Made by a program: the position numbers and the translations under genes. Shown here in pieces: positions 22,590-29,730 of a DNA stretch of 64,000 nt. The notes below the pieces were generated by a model that worked only from the letters and a program-made list of their open reading frames with translations, ran no database searches and was not told the origin of the DNA. Source of the DNA: Fibrobacter sp. UBA4309 (GTDB taxonomy: Bacteria; Fibrobacterota; Fibrobacteria; Fibrobacterales; Fibrobacteraceae); the NCBI RefSeq assembly GCF_002395745.1, contig NZ_DGUN01000027.1, positions 33,328-97,327 on the forward strand, read 5' to 3'. Within the stretch, counting starts at the first letter, position 1. Each line of letters opens with the position of its first letter.

Positions 22590-24095
22590 TTAGAACTGTT
22601 CGAAGAACTTGTGAACTTCTTCAGGAACCCAGGTGTTCTGCCAGTTGCCGTTGTCGAATGCGGTCCACTGGTGCTGACCGTTCCAGCTACAGAACTTGAC
22701 CGGGAAGCGTTCGTCAACCGTCGTGAAATCATAGCAGAGGTGTCCGCTGCCGCCGACTTCCTGCGGCTTTTCAGCGCTGGCATCGGTGAAGTTGCCATCT
22801 GCGTCGGCCTTACCGTTGTTCTTGAGGATGCGCTTGAGTGCGCTGTCACGAGCGCGGCTGTAGTTGCAGGTGCCGTCGTTCTTGCCGTGCACGGCCATCC
22901 AGGCGATAGGCAAGCCCTTGTTCTTCGGCAAGTAGATGTTGTAGTCGGCGGTTGCATAGACTGCGACTGCACGGAGGCGGTCCTGCATATCCTGGGCCAT
23001 GGAGTTCGTGACCATGGCGCCGAAGCTGAAGCCCGTCATGAACACGCGGCTGGTGTCAATGCAGTAGTTTTCTTCGAGAGTCGTAAGCAACTGGTTGATG
23101 AACTTGTGGTCCTTGTCGCTGCTCGTGCTCCACGGCATGCCGTCGGTATCGCCACGCGGAGAAACGAAGATGTAGTCGCCATTCTTGTCCAGCTTCTGCT
23201 GGCCGTAGTACGGAGACGGATGGTCCTGGTCCGGATTGTGGTGGACGAAGTCTTCGGCGTTAGAGCCCATGCAGTGCATGGCGAAGAGCAACTTGTAAGG
23301 TTTCTTGTTGTCGTAGTTCTTCGGCAAGGTGATGAAGTATTCGCGGTTGTCGCTGCCCACTCTCATTTCGAAGCGGTCGCCATTTTCGACACTCTTGGTC
23401 TTTTGCAGCTTGGAAGTCGTGCCGCAGCCCTTACTCGGGGTCGGCTCGTTCTTCAAAGCGTAACCGAATTTGAATGTCGGTTCCGGGGGCGCGGTCTTCG
23501 TGAGCTTCACGTTGACGGTCGTATCGAGCGTGCCGAGGGGGATGGAGAGAGTGTCATACCCGTCGGCTACGATACGAAGCTTTTCACCCGGGGTTACGTC
23601 CTTTGCGAGGGCGTTACGGGAGGCGAAACTGGTGCCGGCCTTTCCGGAGGCGGTGAAACGAACCGTCTGTACGGCGCTGCCGACGGAAACCTTGGCCACG
23701 TAGTTGCCCTGGGCCCTGATGTTCTGACGCAAGTCGGCCTTGCCGGATCCGTAAAGGGTGGAAGAATACACCTGGTTTCCTACCATGTCAAAAATTTTGA
23801 CGGAAACCGGAGAAGAGCTGCTCTGCTTGTACGAGAGCACTCCGTTATTGATGTTGACGTATCCAGGAATGGTCTGGCCGTGCAGGGCGTCAATAGACTC
23901 TTCTTCGTGAATGGAGAAATCACCGTTTGCATCGGTTTTTGTGTTCTTGTTTTCGTTGACGAGGGTGACGTCGGCGCCGTTGATGGCTGTACCCTGATCG
24001 TCGGTGACTTTTCCGCTAATCGTGTATGCGGATGCGGTTGTTCCCACGGTGGCAACCAGTGCCAATGCGAACAACGAAAGATTGGATTCTTTCAT
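22590..24095 (-). CDS. Secreted CE1-type carbohydrate esterase with N-terminal accessory domains
   Basis: A 501-residue secreted protein. Signal peptide 1-23; a carboxypeptidase-regulatory-like beta domain at about 24-67 (ISGKVTDDQGTAINGADVTL); a sandwich resembling secretion-sorting domains at about 95-150 (PVSVKIFDMVGNQVYSS); a short beta segment; then a CE1 alpha/beta-hydrolase from about 215. Nucleophile Ser is in GFSFG, an Asp in HGKNDGT and a His in GQHQW complete a plausible triad. CE1 enzymes remove feruloyl or acetyl groups from xylan. In Bacteroidetes-type proteins the sorting domain is C-terminal, so the internal position is odd. AGGAG precedes the ATG. Confidence 0.83.
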   Translation of the reverse strand: MKESNLSLFALALVATVGTTASAYTISGKVTDDQGTAINGADVTLVNENKNTKTDANGDFSIHEEESIDALHGQTIPGYVNINNGVLSYKQSSSSPVSVKIFDMVGNQVYSSTLYGSGKADLRQNIRAQGNYVAKVSVGSAVQTVRFTASGKAGTSFASRNALAKDVTPGEKLRIVADGYDTLSIPLGTLDTTVNVKLTKTAPPEPTFKFGYALKNEPTPSKGCGTTSKLQKTKSVENGDRFEMRVGSDNREYFITLPKNYDNKKPYKLLFAMHCMGSNAEDFVHHNPDQDHPSPYYGQQKLDKNGDYIFVSPRGDTDGMPWSTSSDKDHKFINQLLTTLEENYCIDTSRVFMTGFSFGAMVTNSMAQDMQDRLRAVAVYATADYNIYLPKNKGLPIAWMAVHGKNDGTCNYSRARDSALKRILKNNGKADADGNFTDASAEKPQEVGGSGHLCYDFTTVDERFPVKFCSWNGQHQWTAFDNGNWQNTWVPEEVHKFFEQF

Positions 24096-24143
24096 ATAGG
24101 TTTGCTCCTTTTTTTTTCAACCCAAAGTTCATCCAAACAATCC

Positions 24144-24158
24144 TGTACCAGGTATACA
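24144..24158. promoter_or_regulatory. Partial palindrome upstream of the esterase gene
   Basis: TGTACCAGGTATACA lies about 50 bases before the esterase start, near a TATATTG box. It resembles the perfect TGTATAC palindrome at 46049-46066, so both could bind the same regulator. Tentative. Confidence 0.3.
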
Positions 24159-24282
24159 ATATAAAATGGAAGTCTTTTTATTGGGCGTAAAATAAAAATG
24201 CCATCATGGATAAATTGTCCATGACAGATGCAAAAAATGGCGAATTTAGCTCAAAAAAGGCGTTTTGTCGTGGATAAATCCG

Positions 24283-25578
24283 CTAGTCCAGCAGTCCCTG
24301 GTACAGGTCTAGGATCTTCCTGGCGAGGAGGCTCGTGTACTTCGCGTTGACCAGGGTAATCTTGGCCGTTTCGAGGTTGTTTTTCTGTGTCAGGAAGTCG
24401 GTATAGGTGAGCGAACCGGCGTTTCTTTGTTCTTCGGCGACCTGGAGGGCTTCCTGCTCGGCTTGCACCTGCAAGATGGCGGCTTTCCATTGCATGTCCG
24501 CGCTCAAGGCGTTCAGGTACAGCTTTTCGATGCTGTTTTCGAGTGCCTTGGCGGTTTCTTGCATGCTGACCTGCGTCTCGGCCTCGCTTACCTGGGCCTG
24601 CAGCACCTTGTTCGTGGTGGAACCGCCATCGATGATGGGGATGTTGATGCCGAGCGATATGGAATTCTGCCATCCGTACTTGAGCTGGTTCTTGTAGGCT
24701 TTAGATTCCCATGCCTGCAGGCCGGTGGAGGAATTCGCCCCCAGCGTTACCGTGATAGAGCTGCCCTTGCCGGCGACTTCGGTGCTCTTCTTGGCCGCGC
24801 GGACAGAAACGCTGTCGGACTTGAGTCCGGGGTGCGCTTCCTTGACGTTTTTCTGCAGTTCGTCGAGTGACGGCAGCGGTGGCAGGGAATCCGGATGTTC
24901 CATGTCCGTCTCGGGTGCCGAAATCTGGAAATCGCTGCTGTCGTCCAGTTCCAGCAGCTGGCGGAGTGTCGTCTTCGACGTACTCACGTTCAGTTGTGCG
25001 GAAAGTTGCGCCGTCTGTTTCTGCAATACGTTGGACTGGCTTTGGGTGAGGTCTTTCTTGGTGATGGATCCGGCCTCGTAGAGCTTGCCGTAGTGCTCGA
25101 ATTCCGCCTGGGCGAGCTCGACGGAAGCGTCTGCGGTGTGCAGTTTCTCGTTGGCGGCGAGCAGGTTCATGAAGGCGTTCAGCACGTTCTCCTGGACGGT
25201 GCGTTCCGTCTGCCGCGTGGCGAGCTGGGTCGCTTCTTTCGAAAGCTGGGTCGCCTCGACGTTCAGGCTGGTGGCGCCGCCATCCCAGATGGTGTACGAT
25301 CCGGAAATGCCCAGGTTTAGGCGGTAGTGGTCTTCCTGGTCAATGAACGGATGGTCGAAAAGGGTGTTCTGGATGCTCGCGTTCACGCTCGGATAGTTGC
25401 CGGACTTTGCCTGCTTGATGCCGATGTCCGCTTTTTGCTCGCGGAGTTTGGCCGATTCCAGCGAAAGACTTTTCTGCTTGGCCTGCTTGAGGCAGGCTTC
25501 CAGAGTCCATGCGGATTCCGCGTGCAGCAGGGCTGCCGCCGCCAGGATGCCGATTAGAAAAGTTTTGGTCTTGTCCAT
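24283..25578 (-). CDS. TolC family outer-membrane efflux protein
   Basis: A 431-residue protein with signal peptide (1-20, LLHAESAW) and two OEP repeats of long helices and barrel strands. Each repeat has the family pattern, for example LEACLKQAKQKSLSLESAKL and LGISGSYTIWDGGATSLNVEATQ near residue 90, with IPIIDGGSTTNKVLQAQ in the second half. Such channels export drugs or proteins with an RND or ABC pump, but no pump gene is adjacent. The last 20 residues end in LARKILDLYQGLLD. It is transcribed away from the tRNA. Confidence 0.88.
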   Translation of the reverse strand: MDKTKTFLIGILAAAALLHAESAWTLEACLKQAKQKSLSLESAKLREQKADIGIKQAKSGNYPSVNASIQNTLFDHPFIDQEDHYRLNLGISGSYTIWDGGATSLNVEATQLSKEATQLATRQTERTVQENVLNAFMNLLAANEKLHTADASVELAQAEFEHYGKLYEAGSITKKDLTQSQSNVLQKQTAQLSAQLNVSTSKTTLRQLLELDDSSDFQISAPETDMEHPDSLPPLPSLDELQKNVKEAHPGLKSDSVSVRAAKKSTEVAGKGSSITVTLGANSSTGLQAWESKAYKNQLKYGWQNSISLGINIPIIDGGSTTNKVLQAQVSEAETQVSMQETAKALENSIEKLYLNALSADMQWKAAILQVQAEQEALQVAEEQRNAGSLTYTDFLTQKNNLETAKITLVNAKYTSLLARKILDLYQGLLD

Positions 25579-25630
25579 GCCTTTTAGATGCCTGTCCGGG
25601 CTGTTACGTTGCCCGTTTTTGCGAAAATAG

Positions 25631-25654
25631 AAAAAAAGTCCGGTTGAACCGGAC
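25631..25654 (-). terminator. tRNA-Val terminator
   Basis: GTCCGGTT-GAACCGGAC stem; the minus-strand transcript then reads seven T's (A's at 25631-25637). It lies directly after the tRNA. Confidence 0.88.
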
Positions 25655-25663
25655 CTTCGAGAG

Positions 25664-25738
25664 TGGACGGTACTGGATTTGAACCAGTGACCTCTGCCGT
25701 GTGAAAGCAGCGCTCTAAACCAACTGAGCTAACCGTCC
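25664..25738 (-). tRNA. tRNA-Val (anticodon CAC)
   Basis: The minus strand folds as a full cloverleaf of 75 bases: acceptor GGACGGT/ACCGTCC, D-arm GCTC/GAGC, anticodon stem CTGCT/GGCAG with loop TTCACAC, T-arm ACTGG-TTCAAAT-CCAGT. The anticodon CAC reads GUG. The 3' CCA is not encoded. A terminator follows. Confidence 0.93.
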
Positions 25739-25799
25739 AATGCGAGTGCAAATATATAAAAGGTGTTGCGGGTTGTCAAGGGGGGGGGCCGCTGCGCGG

Positions 25800-25945
25800 C
25801 AGTTACGAGTTCTAAGTTCTGAGTTTCTAGGGCCACTTCGTGGCAGCTCTAAGTTACTAGAATTTCCATTTCCAAGAAGCTTCTTGGAAATGGAAATTCT
25901 AGTAACTCGTAACTATTAACTATCAACTAGTAACTGCGGCTATGC
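25800..25945. repeat. Intergenic repeat cluster with a 56-base perfect palindrome
   Basis: Decayed AGTTACTAG-type 10-mers flank a perfect palindrome at 25852-25907 (28-base arms, no loop, centred on AAGCTT at 25879/25880). Small GCGGC hairpins (CCGCTGCGCGG, GCGGCTATGCCGC) border the cluster. There is no coding potential. Confidence 0.8.
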
Positions 25946-25948
25946 CGC

Positions 25949-26413
25949 CTACAAGTACTTGTCTTCGGCGGCGCGGAGAGTCGTGATGAACTCGGCCGGA
26001 GTTTTCGCGGCGATGAGGTCCTTGCGGACGTTTCCGTCGGCTAGGAGGCGGCTGACAGAAGAAAGGGCCTTGAGGTGCGGACCGACGGTGTTGCCCGGGC
26101 TCACGATGAGGATGAGCAGGTAGACCGGTTCGCCATCGAAAGACTGGAAGTCCAGGCCTTTCTCGACAGTGGCGGCGACCATGCACATGCGGTCAACATA
26201 GTCAATCTTGGCGTGTGGCACGGCGAGTCCGCAACCGATACCCGTGGAACGGCTCTGTTCGCGGTTCCATACGGCTTCAAAAATTTCGTCCCTGTGTTCC
26301 AGTTTGTAGGCGCTGCAAAGGGTGTCGACCAGCTCGTTCAGGATAGCTTCCTTGGTTTCGCTGGCAGAGTTGATAAGAATGCAATTATCCACAAATCTTT
26401 CAGAAAGACGCAT
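25949..26413 (-). CDS. PTS EIIA type 2 domain protein (PtsN-like)
   Basis: A 154-residue cytosolic protein of the fructose/nitrogen PTS EIIA class. His67 in GLAVPHAKI is the phosphorylated residue; LILIVSPGNTVGPHLKALSSVSRLL and the C-terminal EFITTLRAAE are family-typical. Alone and without EIIB/EIIC, it most likely acts as a regulatory EIIANtr. Leader contains a GGAAT site; the promoter may be TATTTAG near 26440. Confidence 0.87.
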   Translation of the reverse strand: MRLSERFVDNCILINSASETKEAILNELVDTLCSAYKLEHRDEIFEAVWNREQSRSTGIGCGLAVPHAKIDYVDRMCMVAATVEKGLDFQSFDGEPVYLLILIVSPGNTVGPHLKALSSVSRLLADGNVRKDLIAAKTPAEFITTLRAAEDKYL

Positions 26414-26449
26414 AATGATTCCTTTTCTTTTGGCAACTAAATATTGTAG

Positions 26450-26485
26450 AAAAAAATAAGCCTTTTTGGGAGTCCAAAAAGGCTT
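26450..26485. terminator. Strong bidirectional terminator after aroD
   Basis: AAGCCTTTTTGG-GAGT-CCAAAAAGGCTT is a 12-bp perfect stem. On the minus strand a T-run follows (A's at 26450-26456), ending the aroD transcript. Confidence 0.9.
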
Positions 26486-26502
26486 TTGTAATATGAAAAT
26501 AT

Positions 26503-27276
26503 TTAAAATTGACGATATTTCGTTAAAAAATCACACAAATCTGCTTGTGAATAGATGATTTCGAACTTGTCCAGGGCCTTTCTGGATGTCATGACATCGA
26601 TTTGTCCGGGAGCCTGGACGGAGTCGATGGCGGCATAGGTGAGGTTCGCTCCTTCCTTGAGGGACCAGAGCCTGCTTATCCTGCCCGTTTCTCCCATTCC
26701 GAACGCCCCGAAAAGTTCGAAGTACTTGGAGTACTTCTTTATAAACTTGTACAGGCGGTCGCAGTCTGTAGCGCTGTTGCTCATGGCGGCGATTTTCAAG
26801 CCGTCGGCCTTGACGCGGCGCAAGTCGTCGACAAGCGTCTTGAGCTCCATATCGTTCGGGATACGAACAAAGTTGTGCTCGGAAACGAGGATGCGGGTAC
26901 CCCTTGCTGCAGCGAGTTTCTTGAGTTCCGCGAACTGGGCGAGGCAATCGCGTTCCAGGTCAAGCCATTCCGGGATTTCGGCGACGTCGAGGATTTCTTT
27001 CCACAGGGCGGGCCTGGCGACGGCCTGGGCGTCGGGAAACTGGCCCCCGTCCCGCTTGAGGCGGATGGTCCCGATCTGCATGGCGTGTGGTGCCACCTTG
27101 CGTACGCGCGAAGAAAGCTCCGGCCATTCGGAAGGCTTGAAGAAGTCGTAGCGGATCTCGATGGCGTTGCAGGCCTGCAAATCCATGAATACCGGATTCA
27201 GGGAATCCGCTTCGATGGCCTCGAGGACAGTCTTGTCCACCAGTCCGACCAGAAATTTCTCGTTGCTCTTTGGCAT
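26503..27276 (-). CDS. aroD: Type I 3-dehydroquinate dehydratase
   Basis: A 257-residue shikimate-pathway enzyme that dehydrates 3-dehydroquinate through a Schiff base. Glu40 and Arg42 in EIRYDFF, His134 in VSEHNF and the Schiff-base Lys161 in GLKIAAMS are all present, as is the C-terminal GETGRISR phosphate-type loop. Transcribed divergently from clpP; the ATG lies five bases after a TATATTT box with no Shine-Dalgarno sequence. Confidence 0.9.
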   Translation of the reverse strand: MPKSNEKFLVGLVDKTVLEAIEADSLNPVFMDLQACNAIEIRYDFFKPSEWPELSSRVRKVAPHAMQIGTIRLKRDGGQFPDAQAVARPALWKEILDVAEIPEWLDLERDCLAQFAELKKLAAARGTRILVSEHNFVRIPNDMELKTLVDDLRRVKADGLKIAAMSNSATDCDRLYKFIKKYSKYFELFGAFGMGETGRISRLWSLKEGANLTYAAIDSVQAPGQIDVMTSRKALDKFEIIYSQADLCDFLTKYRQF

Positions 27277-27281
27277 GGCCG

Positions 27282-27288
27282 AAATATA
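27282..27288 (-). promoter_or_regulatory. TATATTT promoter box of aroD
   Basis: TATATTT ends five bases before the aroD ATG on the minus strand. Almost the same sequence, TATATTTCGG, precedes the MCE gene. Confidence 0.5.
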
Positions 27289-27355
27289 GCAACTGAGGAT
27301 GACCGCCCGTCCAAGATTTTTCTAAATTAGGGAACAAAACAGAAGGAAGCTTTTT

Positions 27356-27937
27356 ATGGCCGATTGCGAAGATAAGAACGAAAAACAGTCTCCCGAACTG
27401 ATGAAGAAAGCCGAGGATTTTCTTGCCTCGAAGCGCCGCATTTTCTTGTGGGGCGGTGTTGACGACGAAAGCGCCGAACGAATCGTGAAGCAGTTGCTGT
27501 ACCTGGATTCCCTGAATCACGAAGACATCGTTTTCTTTATCAATAGCCCGGGCGGAGTCATTTCGAGCGGCCTCGCTATTTACGACTGCATGAACGCCAT
27601 CCAGAGCGACGTGGTCACGGTGTGTTGTGGCCAGGCGGCTTCTATGGGTGCCGTCTTGCTGACCGCCGGTGCAAAGGGCAAGCGTGTGGCATGGCCCAAC
27701 GCCCGCATCATGATTCACCAGCCGCTTATTCACGGCGAGATTGTCGCTCCGGCGAGCGACATCCAGATCCAGGCCGAAGAAATGCTGCGCATCCGCGGCA
27801 TCACGGGAAAGATTCTGGCCGAAACGAGCGGACACACGATTGAAGAAATCGACCGCGATACTGAACGCGACAACTTCATGAGTGCCGAAGAAGCCAAGGC
27901 GTACGGCCTTGTGGACAAAGTCGAGAGCCTTGTCTAA
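27356..27937 (+). CDS. clpP: ATP-dependent Clp protease proteolytic subunit
   Basis: A 193-residue serine protease that forms the barrel of the Clp complex. Ser96 in AASMG, His121 in MIHQP and Asp172 form the catalytic triad at the positions expected for mature ClpP; INSPGG is also intact. A TAAATTA box at 27316 and an AAGGAAG ribosome site lie upstream, so this leads the operon with ftsY. No Clp ATPase is adjacent. Confidence 0.93.
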   Translation: MADCEDKNEKQSPELMKKAEDFLASKRRIFLWGGVDDESAERIVKQLLYLDSLNHEDIVFFINSPGGVISSGLAIYDCMNAIQSDVVTVCCGQAASMGAVLLTAGAKGKRVAWPNARIMIHQPLIHGEIVAPASDIQIQAEEMLRIRGITGKILAETSGHTIEEIDRDTERDNFMSAEEAKAYGLVDKVESLV

Positions 27938-28854
27938 TGGGTCTGTTATCTACAATTAAGCAGGGTCTTGCCAAGACGCGTGACGCCCTCGTGGGCGAAC
28001 TGAAGGGCATTGTCGGTGTCGGGAAAATTACGGACGACACCCTCGAAGAACTCGAAGAACACCTGATCAAGGCCGACGTGGGCGTCGAGGCCGCCTTCCT
28101 ATTGACGGACGCCCTGCGCGAGCAGGCTTTGGGGAAATCCCTCACGACAGAGCAGGTCCTCGATATCATGAGGGGCGAGGCGGAACGCCTGCTGAAAGAC
28201 CCGCCGCCGTTCGAACTCAAGGGCAAACCTCACGTGGTGCTCGTCATCGGCGTGAACGGGGCGGGCAAGACTACCACCATCGGTAAGCTCGCCGCGCGCT
28301 TGATTGGCGAAGGCAAGAAGGTGATGATTGCCGCTTGCGATACTTTCCGCGCGGCGGCGATTGACCAGCTCGAAACCTGGGCGCAGCGCAGCGGAGCCGA
28401 ATTCGTGAAGCACCAGGAAGGTTCCGATCCGGCTGCGGTAGCCTTTGACGCCTGCAATGCCGCTGTCGCCCGAGGCTGCGATGTCGTCCTGGTCGATACG
28501 GCCGGACGTCTCCACAACAAGGATTACCTGCTCGAAGAACTCAAGAAGATTGTCCGCGTCATCAAGAAGGTGAATCCGGAAATGCCGCAGGACATGTGGC
28601 TCGTGATTGACGGCAATACAGGACAGAATACCATTAACCAGACGAAACTGTTCAACCAGAGTTTCCCGCTCACGGGAATCGTGGTCACGAAGCTTGACGG
28701 AACCGCGCGTGGCGGAGCCGTACTTTCTATCGCGAGCTCGCTGCAGATTCCCATACGTTGGGTCGGCATGGGCGAACGCATCGACCAGCTGGTGCCTTTC
28801 AGCAAGGCCGAGTATGTAGAAGGGCTTTTCGAAAACGCCCTGGAAGAATCGTAA
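27937..28854 (+). CDS. ftsY: Signal recognition particle receptor
   Basis: A 305-residue SRP GTPase that docks ribosomes at the inner membrane. The N domain (1-95) lacks the long acidic A domain of E. coli FtsY; the G domain has GVNGAGKTTT, DTFRAAA, DTAGRLHNK and TKLDGTARGG, and ends in GMGERIDQLVPF. Its ATG overlaps the clpP stop by one base. Confidence 0.93.
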   Translation: MGLLSTIKQGLAKTRDALVGELKGIVGVGKITDDTLEELEEHLIKADVGVEAAFLLTDALREQALGKSLTTEQVLDIMRGEAERLLKDPPPFELKGKPHVVLVIGVNGAGKTTTIGKLAARLIGEGKKVMIAACDTFRAAAIDQLETWAQRSGAEFVKHQEGSDPAAVAFDACNAAVARGCDVVLVDTAGRLHNKDYLLEELKKIVRVIKKVNPEMPQDMWLVIDGNTGQNTINQTKLFNQSFPLTGIVVTKLDGTARGGAVLSIASSLQIPIRWVGMGERIDQLVPFSKAEYVEGLFENALEES

Positions 28855-28864
28855 CGGGGCTAGA

Positions 28865-29257
28865 ATGGGTTGCAGAACGCTCGCTTTCGCATGGATGTCC
28901 GGCTTGCTGTTGACGCTTGCCGCCTGCGGAGGTGACGCCCCGTCTGTCGACGAGAATTTTGTTGAGACGTTCGTGGAATTGCGCGTTGCCGAACAGATGT
29001 ACGGGACGGAATCGCCCATGGCGCGCCTTGCCCGCAGCAAGACTCTTGAAAAGCACGGCTATACCCGTGAAACCTTTTTGGCCGTGTCGGACAATATCTT
29101 GAACGATCCGCATTACTGGATGCCGTTCCAGAAACGCGTCACGGACAGGATAGATTCCGTTCTCAATCCGGAAGCCTACAAAAAAATGAAGGAAGAAGAA
29201 GCGGCGAAGGCCGCCGCCAAGAAGCTCAAGAAGCCAAGGGGAGAGAAAATACAATGA
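28865..29257 (+). CDS. Small lipoprotein of unknown function
   Basis: A 130-residue protein with signal peptide and lipobox LAACGGD (Cys about 21). The mature part is helical with ELRVAEQMYG and HYWMPFQKRVTDRIDSVL, then a Lys/Ala-rich tail. This outline resembles the DUF4296-type lipoproteins, but that is not certain. It lies in the clpP-ftsY operon and its stop overlaps the next ATG (ATGA). Confidence 0.75.
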   Translation: MGCRTLAFAWMSGLLLTLAACGGDAPSVDENFVETFVELRVAEQMYGTESPMARLARSKTLEKHGYTRETFLAVSDNILNDPHYWMPFQKRVTDRIDSVLNPEAYKKMKEEEAAKAAAKKLKKPRGEKIQ

Positions 29258-29730
29258 TGTCCCGTCTTTCCACGTTGCTGTGCTGCGTCCTTCTGGCTGT
29301 GACTACGGGACTTGCCGCCCCTGCAAAGCCCAAGCTGGTTCACTGGATGGGCTATTCCGAGGCGCTTGAGAAGGCGAAGAACTCTGCCAAGCTGGTTTTT
29401 GTCGACCTCTATGCGGACTGGTGCGTCCCTTGCCGCGTGATGGATGCGAACGTCTACTCCGACCCGACCGTGGCCTCGATTCTGAATACCAGGTTCTATC
29501 CCGTAAAGCTGAACACGGATTCCCAGGACACGATTATGTGCGACGGCCAGAAGAAAACGGTGCAGGAATGTTATTTCCAGGTGTGGGAACTGCATGCGTT
29601 GCCCGCCTTCGTGTTGATTGCCCCGAAAGGTCTTTCTATATTGACAGTAACGGATTCCATGAGCCCCCAGGAGCTGCAGATGCTGTTGCTGCAGTTCCTT
29701 GACAAAGAGAAGGAGTGGATAGAACGATGA
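29254..29730 (+). CDS. Exported thioredoxin-fold protein
   Basis: A 158-residue protein with a signal peptide (1-24) and a thioredoxin fold. The active site is WCVPC (near residue 56), a CxxC disulfide reductase or isomerase motif in a DLYADWCVPCRVMD context; the cis-Pro loop is LPAFVLI. An extra Cys pair (CDGQKKTVQEC) sits mid-domain. The likely role is periplasmic disulfide chemistry. It overlaps the genes on both sides by four bases, so translation is coupled to the GT2 fusion. Confidence 0.85.
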   Translation: MMSRLSTLLCCVLLAVTTGLAAPAKPKLVHWMGYSEALEKAKNSAKLVFVDLYADWCVPCRVMDANVYSDPTVASILNTRFYPVKLNTDSQDTIMCDGQKKTVQECYFQVWELHALPAFVLIAPKGLSILTVTDSMSPQELQMLLLQFLDKEKEWIER

